A program made the position numbers and the translations under genes. Positions 24,115-35,508 of a stretch of DNA of 64,000 nt are shown here, in pieces. Below the pieces are notes generated by a model, which was given only the letters and a program-made list of their open reading frames with translations, ran no database searches and had not been told where the DNA came from. This stretch comes from Cymbidium sinense (lineage: Eukaryota; Streptophyta; Magnoliopsida; Asparagales; Orchidaceae). Position 1 is the first letter of the stretch; each line of letters opens with the position of its first letter. The stretch lies in contig CM038221.1 in assembly GCA_021442155.1 (NCBI GenBank), positions 30,161,906 through 30,225,905 on the forward strand, written 5' to 3'.

Positions 24115-24480
24115 CCATTGCGAGGCGAGGCGTAAGCCCTAAAATAAGAATAAGAAAAAGGCATAAAATTAAAAAAATTCATAAATATGACAAATCTTCA
24201 ACATATCTACGTACTATTTAGTTTATCATCATGAAGATATACATCATAAATCTCAAAATAAAAATTTTAAATTGAAGCTTAGGATAGTTATTCACTTAAA
24301 AATAAAATAAATAATGATGATCATGATTTGTAGTACCAACATCCTTACTTTCAAATTCTTTAGAAGAGTCATCATCGTCGGACTGAATTTCATTATCTTC
24401 AATTTCTTCTATTTGTAGATCTTTCATCTCACTCTTTATAATAATTAACATTAATTTTAATAAAATTTTGATCGCTTAGG
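24115..24480 (-). pseudogene. Fragment resembling the C-terminal tail of a hAT transposase
   Basis: On the minus strand a short frame (about 24300-24440) reads MKDLQIEEIEDNEIQSDDDD, followed by serine- and acid-rich sequence and a stop. A similar acidic tail (EDEEISITDNEIEN) ends the better preserved hAT transposase at 33.4 kb. The outer bases GAGGCGAGGCGTAAGCC (24119-24136) are of a kind seen at ends of plant hAT elements, but no inverted partner was found. It is cut off by the LTR remnant that begins near 24480. The assignment rests on weak, low-complexity similarity. Confidence 0.35.
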
Positions 24481-25480
24481 AAAAACACATCAAAATCTCC
24501 GCCATCTTAAGTTGTTTGGGAGTTTATTCTTCATAAGCCAGATTGATTTTTATTCAACCAGATTTCTACCGACATTAATGTTAGGGTTTATTTAGATCTA
24601 GGTCTTACTTCCTATGGACGTAAGCATCCATAGTTAATTATCCCTTTTATCGCAGTAGGAGAGTACTCTCGATTAAGGTTCAAAATAAGCATGAATATCT
24701 ATTATAAATCGGTGTCTAATGGTGTGGTGTGGATGATTTTTTTTTTTTAAAAGGAGGGTAGTCCTGATCAAGATCCCATGGTTTTGCCATCCCTGGATTG
24801 CTGTTATTGTAGTCTAACAGCATTAGAGAGCTATTAGTCTTAATGTCTAGGGAACCTGATTAACATCCATTGGCCCAAAAATTCTGAGTATACTAGAGTT
24901 GTTGTGCATGTGTTATGGTGAGTGAAATCTTCTTTGTAGATATGCATTTTGGGTTTTTTGGAAAATTAAATTTATGTGATTGAAGTCTAGTTTGCAGACA
25001 TACGTAGGGCTTACATCCGTTGGAATGCCATGTTTGATATGTGGACGGTGTTTGCTTTGCAAACTTAGGTTGGACTTGCATCTATTATAAAGTCATGTTT
25101 AAATATGATTTAAGTCTGCCTTGCAGATAAATATTGGGTTTATATCCATTGGAATGCTATTGTTTGGTGTGATGTTTGCATTGCAAACATAAGTTGGGTT
25201 TACATCCATTTGGAATGGCAATTTAGATTGGACTTACATCCCATTGGAATTCCGATTTAGATGATCTGATGTTTACATGATAGACATATATTGGACTTAT
25301 ATCCGTTTGGAATGCCATAATTTGAGAGTGGAGTTTGCTTTGCAGACAAATATTGGACTTACATCCCCTAGATTACAAATATTGCGTGAGATTCACATTG
25401 CAAACAAATGACTAGGCTTACATCTCTTTAGAATGATGTTTGCATTGCAAACATAGATTTGGCTTATATCCATAAGAATG
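24480..25480 (-). mobile_element. Tat-type LTR remnant (LTR4), left part
   Basis: From about 24480 the sequence follows the plus-strand start of the Tat LTRs at 35509, 40073 and 55639: an 'aaaatctccgccatc' start, then a block matching TAGATCTAG..., CATAGTTAATTA, GAGAGTACTCTCGATTAA and GATCAAGATCCCATGG in the same order. From about 24880 it passes into a degenerate tandem array. It is interrupted at 25480 by a solo LTR and resumes at 30833. Transcriptional sense of the parent element is minus. Confidence 0.6.
24880..25480. repeat. Degenerate tandem array, left segment
   Basis: Repeated lines with the pattern 'ggacttacatccctttggaatgcca' alternating with 'tttgccttgcaaacaa', in irregular units of roughly 60-120 bases. 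The same array continues at 30833-31170, showing that it was one array split by an insertion. Confidence 0.75.
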
Positions 25481-27184
25481 TGTTTACAACTATATGTCAT
25501 TTAAAATTAAGTAAATGACATAGTTAAATGCTAATCACAATCGAAATCAATTAAATTCAATTCGATTTGAAAATTCGACTTCATAATGCGCCGAAAAGCA
25601 TCAAATTTAATTAAATGAGAAAGTATCAAATCAATGGATCAATCAAATAATTAAAATCAAATTTTAATAAAATTATGCGCATATCGGTCGAAGCCTCGAC
25701 GACGCCTAAACGACTCGCTCGCGAATTGATCGGCGTATCGCCAAACGTCGAGACCTATCAAACGACGCTTCGCGATCGACCGGCAAAGTGCGCGAGTGTA
25801 GCAATTGAGCGCCGACGCCGCACAATTTAAACCTAAATTTTTCACGCCGCCGTCGAACAATGCCTCATCACGATCGACGCCTGCGTTTCGCATAACAAAT
25901 TGACACCTATATTAGGGTTTGTCAAAGTAATAAAATCGCAATTAAAATATAATCAGCCGCTTAATCAATACCCTTAAATCCCGCCATCCCTACCTAACCC
26001 TCCTTCGACCAATCGAGGAGATCGTCTAAAGGCGAAACGAGTTGACCTCATTCACGCATTTTTCCTCTTACTGGCTCACGCATTTTCCCCTTTCATGATT
26101 CCTTCATGATCTGCTTTCTCCGTTTCCTGCCGATTTTTCTCTCGATCTTCCTTCTTTCTTGCCGTCCTCCGATGGAAGTTCGAAAGCCTTCTCCCCTTCC
26201 TCTCGTCTCGAGTAAAGCCGGCGGGATATCGTTCGGCTTTCTTCGGCCCTTTCCTTTCGTGGTTGTCGAGAAGCCGACGACACCTCCTTCTCGTTTCTGC
26301 TCTTCAAGAAGACTCGTCCGTCCTCCGTGAGTTCTAGCCGAGAAGAGGGATCGATTAAGCCCTGACCAACTCTATCTCTTCCTTTCCCTTGCAACCGAAA
26401 ATTCTAGTTGTTTCTCTCTAACCCTAAGCTCGTTCTTATGCATTTCTTCTTTGGAAGTTAGGGTTTTGCTAATATCTATATCTTATGCTTGAGATTATCT
26501 AAGAGTTTCCTTTAGGATTTGGGATGATGTATGGCCCAAATCTCATTTCTATTGTCTTTATTCAATCGATTATGTGATGCTTAGCCTACTAAAATTGCTT
26601 TGGGATGATGTATGGCCCAATGTTGTGTTGCTATCTTTGGGATACATGATTATTTTTTTTGAAATTGATTATTCTGGGAAACCAAATCGATTTGCTTTAG
26701 AAAATGTGATGTTTCGAAATCATTTCTATGAGAGGGGAAATAATTAATTTGTTATTCAAGTGCTATTTGAAATGTTGTGTTTGCAAATGGGGAAATTGAA
26801 TTCATGTCTACAAGATGGGTAAAGTTATTAATTTGTTATCTATGCATTTATCTTGAAAAATATTTTTAGAAGGGAATTGAATCGATTTTGCTTAATGTGT
26901 ATGATAATAAAATATTTTCCAAGGGGAGTCAATCATTTGTTAATTTATATGTTTTAACTTTCTTATCTAAGGAGAAATCAATGTTTGAGATATATGATGC
27001 CATTCTCTATGAATTTCACGCTACTTTGCTTCAATTTATTTCTGAAGTGAATTATATATATGTCATGCTTCTTTCATAAAGTTGAAATTAAATTAGAAAG
27101 GGATTTGATTATACCACTCTATTATCATGAGTTTCATTCTGATACTGCATATGTGATATCATATTAAGGAAATGCTAATCAAAG

Positions 27185-27895
27185 ATTGTCTCACGACACA
27201 CCCATGCACGCCTTTCTTGGCGTGGGCCTTCAAATGGGAGAGCGGAGGTAAACTTTGATAAGATAGATGGGGTTCGTAAATTTCATCTTTATACTGATAT
27301 GTGATATTAACAGGACGCTATCAAAGTCCATGCGGTTCACGACACCCATGCACTTTCTGCGTTCTGGGCAACTCTTATGGGAGAGGAGGTGAAACTTTGA
27401 TAAGCAAGATAAGGGTTGTAAATTTCATCTTTATAATCTTCAGATATGTGACCGCTTGTTTCAACAAATTTATCGTCTGCATCTCACGACACCCATGCAC
27501 GCCTTTCTTGGGGCGTGCTTCTCATGAACCCCCGGCGGGAGAGCGTTGCAGAACTTTGAAGAGGAGATAGGTGCAAAATTTCATCTTTATACTCAGATAT
27601 GTGATATCGCTTAACAGGCTTAATCATCATGTCTCCGACACACCCATGCACGCCTTTCATGGCTGGCCTCTAAACCCCTGAGAGAAAGGGAGGAAAACTT
27701 GATAAGCAGATAAGGATTCGTAAGCTATAGTATCCCAGCGCCTTTCTGTGGGGTAATAAACTACAGGTGTCTCGACACTACCATGCACGCCTTTTGGCGG
27801 TAAAAATAAACTTTCCGCACCACGACATACCATGCACGCCTTTCGGCGTGGAAGGTCATCCCGGCGCTCTATCAGGGATGACGGGAGAAAAAAAA
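27185..27895. repeat. Tandem array of ~140-bp units inside the solo LTR
   Basis: At least six units, each opening with 'cacgacacCCATGCACGCC' followed by a 'tttc(t)tggcgtg' half, at about 27191, 27338, 27482, 27633, 27770 and 27821. The first units also share GGGAGAG, AACTTTGATAAG and TTTCATCTTTATA. Spacing is about 145 bases, shortening towards the right. A further diverged unit may lie at 28010-28175. Confidence 0.85.
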
Positions 27896-28869
27896 AAGAG
27901 TTGAAATGTCATATATAAATGCTTATACTTTAATTTCATATACATGTGAATAAATTTATTACTCATCTTATAATCTGCGTACCGTTCAACGCGGAAACTT
28001 GATGGTAATCACGTTGTTCAACGATATGAACTCGATGATGATTGCCACGCGTAACGAAGGAAATGCACGTGTGCGAACACGCTTTCCGTGGTGGGCAAAT
28101 AAATTTTCGAGGTGTGTCTCACACCATCCACCTTTCTGGCGTCTAGTCTCCGGCGCTCTATATGGGATGACGATAGCCAAAATTTTGATAAATAAAAAAG
28201 AAAGTATTTAAAGAAGAAAAAAAGATGCATGCATACGATTATTCATGCCTATTTCATTCATCATATTATATAACAATTACATAATTTACGCTTTAATTAA
28301 TCTTCATGATATATAATTACTTACTAAAGTTCAAATTCATTTTGCTTTATGATGCATATGACACTCAATGCATGGAAAGATATAAGTCGTATATATCATT
28401 TAGAAACAAATGACAGTATGCTAAAATGCTTAAGTAAAATGATTCAGATATTTAAAGTGTTATCCATTCTATTCTTTGAATGCCTTTAATATGCAAGATA
28501 AATGAAATCATGACCTTATGAAGCAATGTTCTTTTGCTTAACTATTCGATCCATGCAAAAACTTGATCGGTTTCTAGACCGTCAGAAAAAAACCTAAAAA
28601 AATCTAATGATGTTATAAATCTAAGTTAATTACAATAAATGACTAAAGATAAATCTATCACATCAATGCATTCTTTTGCAAGTTCAAGATCTCAAGAAGA
28701 AAATCTCAAACTCGATCCTATGCATATCAGATCAAGGTGAAGATCTTGAAATAATTAATTTAGATCCGATCCTCTCGAAAAAATAATGAGTGTTGGTTAT
28801 CCATCCGCTTTCTTCTGACGGTCAAGTTAACAAAAAACCTAAAATCATATCAAAGCATGATTGCATTAC

Positions 28870-29690
28870 AGTCAAATCAAAGAACATATATATCTTCCGC
28901 TAGGTCTTGGACGTCGTTAACAAAAACCTAAAAAATCCCATATATTAAAATTACAATCATGTCAAATACAAAAGAGATACTACATAATCGCTGGTCTTGA
29001 GTCCCGTTAACAAACTCAAAATCAAAATTTGACATCAAAACATTAGATCTTAATGTCCATGCAATTTTCAAAGAACGATATCCATATGATGTTGAGTAAT
29101 TACTAAGTCCAAAAGAAGATATTACATAAATCCTGGTCTTGACTGGTGCAATAAAACTCAAAATCAAAATGACATCAAACTTCAACATTGACATCTTAAT
29201 GTCCATGAATTTTCAAAGAACGATATCCATATGTGTTGAGTAATTACTAAGTCAAATACAAAAGAACAGATCTTACATAATCCGCTTTCTGGGACCGTCC
29301 CGTTAACAAAACTCAAAATCAAAATTGAACATATATTTCAACTAGACATTCAATGTCCATACAACATTTTAAAAGAACGACATCAGATGTATGTTGAAAT
29401 GTTCAAACATTAGACATGTGCAGTTAGGTATAAAACAAAAGAACAGATGCTATACTTCCCGGTTTGGTCTTCGGACCGGGTCCGGGTTAACAAAACTCAA
29501 AAATCAAAATTTGACATCGAAACTTCAACATTAGACATCTTAATGTCCATGCAATTTTCAAAGAACAGATATCCATATGCATGTTGGAGTAATTACTAAG
29601 TCAAATACAAAGAACAGATGCTACATAATCCCAGTTTGGTCTTCGGACCGGGTCCGGGTTAACAAAACCTAAAAATTTGATATTATAAGA
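28870..29690. repeat. Tandem array of ~140-180-bp units inside the solo LTR
   Basis: About six units whose core is GGTCTTCGGACCGGGTCCGG followed by GTTAACAAAACTCAAAATC and, further on, ATTAGACATCTTAATGTCC. Cores lie near 28900, 28993, 29132, 29290, 29470 and 29640. The right-hand units are nearly identical and the left ones are degraded. The Tat LTR at 55639 carries one inverted copy of the core near 56565. Confidence 0.85.
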
Positions 29691-30832
29691 ATTTCAAATT
29701 AATAATATCCGGTAGTTTTAACTCACATATAATACAAGATATGAACCAACTAACATACTAAAATTCAAATTCTTAGAAGAAAAGTCCCAAACCCGATCCT
29801 CATGTTCAAACTAGAGGACAAGGTTTTGAAGGATTATACTTGAGATGATGAATTTCCCATCCTCAGAAAGACAGAGGCGTCTATCAATCGAGATATTATC
29901 TAGATCGGAAGGATAATTATAATTAAGATTTCAATGATAAATGATCATATATATTCAAATCGAAAATCAATCATAAAATGATCAAAATTCAAAGAAAATA
30001 ACAAAAAAAATAAAATAAATGAAATTAATTATTAAAAAAACTAAAAATAAAAAAATAAAATTAATTCACCCTCCTCCTGTTGTTTCTGACAAATTAAGAA
30101 AACTTTGCTCACAAAGAGCAATGTCAAATTAAATACATAACTATCTTCACACTCAAATATTCCTAAAGCGTAGCGTGCGCGTCCTGTCTCAGCGGTTTTG
30201 CCGACATGGCATATATAATAATGCACTGACCGAGCTCCGACCGGGTTCACGATATGGCGCCAATTAAATTATGTCACTACCGTATGTACTGATGTTCAAC
30301 GGCTTGCTTTTGAGTGATATGTAGAATGTATTTGGTCAAAAAAAGTTCTACAGCTAATGGGTTGACTTATATTTGTCCCTACAAACTCCACCCCAGTTCT
30401 ACAAGGACACCTTGGACGACGCAACCCATGTGTTCTTAACAAGGATCCTTCTACGTTGGGTCGACTACCTCACTGTTAATTGTGGATCGCGATGGGATGA
30501 CTAAACCATGGGATCTTGATCGCGTCATCGCTCCACAAAAGTTTTAAGTTAAAATAATAAATTTCATAAGTTCTAAACTCCACTCATCGCAATTATATAC
30601 TCGTTCTTTAACGATTCATCGATCAAATTTTAATCGAAAGTGCTTCTCGAGGAGGGTAATTAACTATAGGCTTTTATAGAAACCAACCAGATATAAAAGT
30701 TCTCACCAAATGAGAACGAAATCTGGTAGTGTCTTATCTACTATTCATCGCTTCAAATTATCACGACACTTAAACAACTCTTTCTTTCCTTTTTTATCGA
30801 AAGATGTCGGTGGCGAATTTTCGGATCCCACA

Positions 30833-32255
30833 AATGTCATTGTTTGGATTGGACTTACATCCCTTTGGAATGTCATAATTTTATATGCGGGGTTTGCCTT
30901 GCGAACAATGACTGATATTACATCCATTAGAATGCCAAATTAGATTAGATTTATGTCCCTTTAGAATGCTACTTTGGATTGGACTTACATCCCTTTGGAA
31001 TATCATAATTTTATATGTGGAGCTCACCTTGAGAACAATGGCTGGTTTTACATCTATTGGAATGTCAAATTGGATTGGACTTATATTCCTTTGGAATGCC
31101 ATAATTTTAAATGTGGAGTTTGCCTTGCAAATAATGGCTGGTCTAACATCCATTAAAATGTCACTTTTGAATTTAAATAATTTGATCTAATTTTATGTTT
31201 GAGATAAATCATTTCTTCTATATTTGAGATGACTTTACAGTTCAATCTTCATTTAAATTTGAGATGATACCTAATTTTATTAGAGTTGACTATGAAATAT
31301 TTGGCCTTTAATATGTTGGCTAAGCAAACAATTAATTGATCAATTAGATTTGCATCTATTGAAATGCTAATGTTGAGTTTTAAAAGGGGACAACTCTTAT
31401 TTATTGGGACTATTTTGATTCTCATATTGATCGTTTTGAGTCCTTAATACATTGTGTTTGATCAACTAAATAATTGGTGATTATTTAGGCGAATATTTTC
31501 CGCTCTAAGTTAAATCGTGGATTTTATAAGATTAATATATGCATGAGACAATAATTAAATTCATGCATGTGCCCAAATTCATCAAAAGTTCAATAATTTG
31601 AGTTTACATCCCAAAGTTATATTTTTTTAATTAAATTATGTTATTTTAATTGTGAGAGGAGGATGTGAAGCAATTTGCTAGTTATTTTCATTTAATAATT
31701 CAATAAAATTTTTTATTTTTGATTTTAATTTTGAAATAAAAATTTTATGTTCAATTCTACGAAATTTCAGCAGCATAAGGACATGACAGTGCTATATTCG
31801 TAAAATTTAGTGTAATGCGCACTCTTCTAGTTTATTCCGGATCCCAGATTGATGGAGGGAGATAATCGTCTCGCACCAGACTCAATGTCAATAGTGGAGG
31901 CCTTTAAAATTTTCTTCTTTGTATCCTAGATCAATGAATGTTGGTCGTCGAATTTAACTATGTTATTTATTTAATTTCAAATAATTTAATTTAAGTTAAT
32001 TATTTTTTATTTTGCAAAAAGATGACTCAGTGGTGTTGCATTTTGTGAAATAGCATGCTCACACCTTCTTTCTTGCTTCGAATCTAAGATCAATGGGTTC
32101 GGTAATTTCATCTCACACTAGTCTCAAGATTAATGGTGTGGAGATTTTTGATATGACCTATTATGCAATAACTTAATTATAAAAAATTTTGCTTTAAAAT
32201 TTACTTAAGATTGGCACTTTAAAATTCTTTTCTTCAATTTGGATGAAAATGCCCC
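30833..32255 (-). mobile_element. Tat-type LTR remnant (LTR4), right part (approximate end)
   Basis: Continuation of the 24480-25480 remnant. The 'ttacatcccttTGGAATG' array resumes at 30833 and runs to about 31170. Further on, two related blocks (31840-31900 and 32080-32145) share 'CTAAGATCAATGG'- and 'CTCAcACTAGTCTCAA'-like segments, as tandem parts of the same LTR. Its right boundary is not clear. Short frames at 30710-31190 are translations of the array, not genes. Confidence 0.5.
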
Positions 32256-32260
32256 TGTTT

Positions 32261-32547
32261 AGGGTTTGTTTGGGGCAGCTCTAGCTTTTTGTAAAGTTGG
32301 TTGTAAAGCTGTTGTTGGGGAAAATAATTTTTCGAAAAGCTACTATGAGTGTTATAAATATTTTCTTTTTTAAAAAATTCAAACATCAATTTTATGACAG
32401 TTACTGTACTATAACAACTCTAATTTTTAAAAGTAGCTTTTCATAACAGAATTTTCTAAAAAACAGTCAAAAAGTTGGTAGTCAAATGTAGCTGTAGTTG
32501 TTTTTATAAAAAGCAAAATAGTCAGAAAATTGTCTCAAATACACCCT
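32261..32547. mobile_element. MITE-like element with imperfect inverted ends
   Basis: Left end AGGGTTTGTTTGGGGCAGCT; right end inverted AGGGTGTATTTGAGACAATT. The arms match at roughly two thirds of positions and the interior has a partial mirror structure (AGCTTTTTGTAAAG on the left; GTTTTTATAAAAAGC on the right). No clear target duplication. Confidence 0.5.
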
Positions 32548-32569
32548 TATTCTTTCCCAAATAGAGGTT

Positions 32570-32581
32570 GGGGGGGGGGGG
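32570..32581. repeat. Poly-G run (12 bases)
   Basis: Twelve consecutive G between the two MITE-like elements. Confidence 0.95.
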
Positions 32582-32600
32582 ATGGAAAACTAGGTTTTTT

Positions 32601-32832
32601 ATTGGATACATACATTCTTTATGCATTTACATATCTAACACATAAAGTTAGTTATTTACTTATCTAACACATTCCTATGCTTAAAAAGGTACATTTCACT
32701 TTTAAAAAGTGAATGATGATGATATTTTTGATGTGATATTAAAGATTGGGGTGTTATATATGTAAAAATTGAAGTTTAGGTGTTAGATATGTAAAATACA
32801 TAAGAATTGTGTGGTATGTATGTAAATTCTCC
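32601..32832. mobile_element. MITE-like palindromic element
   Basis: The left arm (about 32603-32655) and the inverted right arm (about 32770-32830) share ATTCTTTATGCATTTACATA (one gap) followed by TCTAACACATAAA with few mismatches, giving arms of about 50 bases around a spacer of about 120. No coding capacity. Confidence 0.55.
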
Positions 32833-32839
32833 TATTTTT

Positions 32840-33289
32840 ATTTGAAATAGCTAAGAGCGAGGCTTAGTTTTCACGTGTGAGAGGGATGGGGGTTCGGCCG
32901 GTTGAAATGCACGAGCAAAGGGGGTTTAGTCGGCTCTTCTCACGCGACGATAGAGGAAAAGTGGGAGTTCGGTTGGCTACTAGGGCTTGCGAGAAGGGAA
33001 TGGGTCGAGGTTTGGTATGCAGGCAAGGGAGATCAGTCGCTTCAGCTTGGCAAGGTAAGTCTTGTCTCTCTCTCTTTCTCTTTGTTGCATGTGCATGAGG
33101 ATGAAGGTTCGGTTGACACTCCCTCCCCCCTCTCTTATAGAATCAAACTCTCCAACCTCCCTCGCTCTTGCTTTGTGTGATTTTGGGTGATGTGAGGGTG
33201 GTTGATATATGGTTAGGATTCTTTTCTCTTTTTTTTGACTGTCAACAAATTTTAAATGAAATAACATATTAACAACATAATCAGTAATT
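32840..33289. other. GC-richer block, probably LTR-derived
   Basis: Short overlapping frames on both strands (32877-33267) lie in a purine-rich then pyrimidine-rich block with GTTCGG motifs. The same style of sequence occurs at the 3' ends of the LTRs in this window (23.8-24.0 kb, 39.9-40.07 kb). I infer LTR or untranslated origin and do not call these frames genes. Confidence 0.4.
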
Positions 33290-35508
33290 GTTTTTTCTTA
33301 ACTTATTTATTTATTTATTTTGTTTTTTGAAATTTTAACTCTACTTTGCTTCTTTCTTTTAAGTGAAGTAGAAATTGTTCCCAATTCAATAACACTTTGA
33401 ACAGTAATATTAACATTTTCAATTTCATTATCAGTAATGGATATTTCTTCATCTTCAACTTGAAATCCTTCACTATCTTTATGAGTTATTCATTTATTAT
33501 CAGATAATATATCATCAACAATCAAAGGATTTGTCATCATCATTATTTTTATGATTTTGTAAGTTGATGTGCCTATTTTTTAGTTTTTTATTGAACATAA
33601 TATAAACTAATTTGTTCATTCATTCTGCAGCCAATCTATTCTTTCTCTTTGTATGGACTTGGTTAAATGTACTCTAATTACGCTTACATGCAAAAATTGA
33701 ACAAATAAGACTAAGATCTTTTGCTGCAAATGCTTTTATGTTAAAACAATTATTTTCAAATTCTGCCCACCAATACTCTACCAAAAGATTAAATTAAAAA
33801 AAAAGTGAATGTAAATTTTTATATTTAGAAGTATAACTAATTGTAAATTTATCAGGAGCATGTGTCTTATAACAAGCTTAAGTTACTCTAAATCCAAACA
33901 TTGTTTTTTTTAAATGAAAATCTTCAAATTAATCATTAGCTTTAAATATTCTTCCTCACGGAAAAGTCTATCCATGCATACATATAAACCGGTCTTGTTC
34001 TCCTTAGCAACATAAAATTCTTTATCATAATAAAAATGAAGGTTCCAATAATATGCAGTAGCATACAAATGTTGATGTAATTGACGATCTCATTTTTCAT
34101 AAATAATTTTTTATATTTCTTTATAAGCAATTTTTGGCCCTCCTAAATTTCTTGTAATTTCTTTCTTTGCCTTATTTATGGCATCATAAATAAACCTTAT
34201 AGCTGGAGCCTTCTCACCATCAGTCATCCTCAAAACTTTTATCAAAGGACTTGTAATCTTCAAATCATAATTAACACTATGCTTAAATGAATCATCTTTC
34301 ATTATAATCTTTTTTTTTGTCCCGCTTTTTTTCTTGTTTTTTTTGCCCAAAAACTCCTATCCCATGCTTCAGAAGCAAACATAGGCTTCAAAGGTTGACG
34401 TTAACTCTTTAAATCTTTATAAAGTCAAGTAAGTTATAACAAATCTTGTAACTGTAGGTTGAATAATTTCTTTATCTGTAAATTTTTTCATTAAACTCAA
34501 CACCCAAGAATCGTAAATGAACTTGCGAACAACTTTTACTTTGAGTAAAGTAGAACCATGTTGGGGGCAATTGTCCTAATTTTTCAAACATTAATTCAGG
34601 ACAATGAGCAGCACATAAGTAAATCTCATCGTTGGAGCCTTCTCACCATCAATCATCCTTAAAATTTTTATGAAAAAACCCGTAGTCTTCGAAGCATAAT
34701 TAACACCACGCTAAAATGAGTCATCTTTCATTGTAATTTTTTTTACCAGCTTTTCTTATTGTTTTCCCCAAAAATTTTTATCCCATTCTTTAGAAGCAAA
34801 TATAGCCTTCAAAGATTGACATAACTCTTTAAATCTTTGCAAAGCCAAGTAAGCTATAACAAATCTTGTATCTGTAGGTCGAATAATTTCTTTATTTGCA
34901 AATTTTTTCATTAAACTCAATACTCAAGAATGATTGTAAATGAACTTGTTAACAATTTTTATTTTGTGTAAAATAGATCTATGTTGTGGCAACTATCCTA
35001 ACTTTTTCAAGCATTAAGTCAGGACAATAAGCAGCACATGGAGTCCTATAAAAATGCATTCTTTTCTCCATTAACTTCAAACTTATATGCACTTGCATTA
35101 TTTGTGACAATTTGAACAATCAAACTCTCTCCAACTTCCCTAACAACTTTATCAAGCATTTTAAATAGTAACTGTGCATCTTTTACGAAAGTTGATGCAT
35201 TCATAGATTTCAAAAAAATTATTTCATGACGGTTGTTCAAGAAAATTAATAATACATCTTTGTTTAATGTTTGACCAACCATTAGACATTATTGTAACTC
35301 TTGTTTCAACTAATATCTTCTTCACTTCATTAATCATTCTTATTGTTGTTCTAACTTCCTCATCTAACACACATGTTCGTAATTCATACATGTTAGGAAA
35401 CTCTAAACCTTTGTCGTAGTTCTTAAATGAATGAAGCATACTAATCGATGAAGGATTCCTAGTCACGTTGAATGGAATCTCATTGTCATTAAAAACAAAT
35501 CTTGTAAT
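33290..35508 (-). pseudogene. hAT transposase (DUF659 type), degenerate, truncated at 5' end
   Basis: Minus strand. N-terminal part (35508 down to 35224): NEIPFNVTRNPS, then VTIMSNGWSNIKQRCIINFL, the DUF659 hallmark (family: SDGWxD...RxLINF). It continues at 35282-35046 with FLKSMNASTFVKDAQLLFKM and VGESLIVQIVTNNAS. The C-terminal dimerisation region near 33780-33620 reads EYWWAEFENNCFN, DLSLICSIFACKRN*STF, HTKRKNRL, matching the hAT pattern of W..., ILSLTCSASGCERNWSTF, HTKKRNRL. An acidic tail follows. Several stops and frameshifts and an internal 430-bp duplication make it non-functional. The upstream part is lost where a Tat LTR begins at 35509. No hAT terminal repeats were found. Confidence 0.8.
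34190..35045. repeat. 430-bp tandem duplication within the hAT relic
   Basis: 34190-34620 and 34625-35045 align throughout (for example GTTGGAGCC/GCTGGAGCC..., 'ttctcaccatca(a/g)tcatcct', 'aattcaggacaatgagcagcacat'/'aagtcaggacaataagcagcacat'). The copies differ at roughly one base in eight, so the duplication is old. Confidence 0.85.

Larger units (their letters stand above)
25481..30832 (+). mobile_element. Tat-type solo LTR, 5.35 kb, inserted into LTR4
   Basis: Starts TGTTTACAAC, ends GGATCCCACA, and is flanked by AATG on both sides (25477-25480, 30833-30836; the fifth base fits only if the start is shifted by one). The reverse complement of its last 600 bases matches the start of the Tat LTRs at 35509 and 40073 in order (tail 'CACTACCAGATTT', 'TAGTTAATTACCCTCC', 'GATCAAGATCCCATGG', 'GTAGTCGACCCAAC'). 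Its 26.1-26.4 kb pyrimidine block corresponds to the purine-rich block of the other LTRs inverted. There is no internal coding region, so it is a solo LTR in plus sense. Two internal tandem arrays account for much of its extra length. Confidence 0.75.

Noticed and set aside
27185..29690. CRISPR-like repeat arrays
   Set aside because: Units are 140-180 bases, whole units are repeated (no unique spacers between short repeats), and they sit inside a plant LTR.
30710..31190. Several overlapping 60-90 codon frames on both strands
   Set aside because: They translate the degenerate 'ttacatcccttTGGAATG' array and repeat the same residues; not independent genes.
32877..33267. Overlapping 73-95 codon frames on both strands, considered as a small gene
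   Set aside because: Both-strand openness, simple CT/GA-rich composition and LTR-like GTTCGG context argue for LTR or leader origin.
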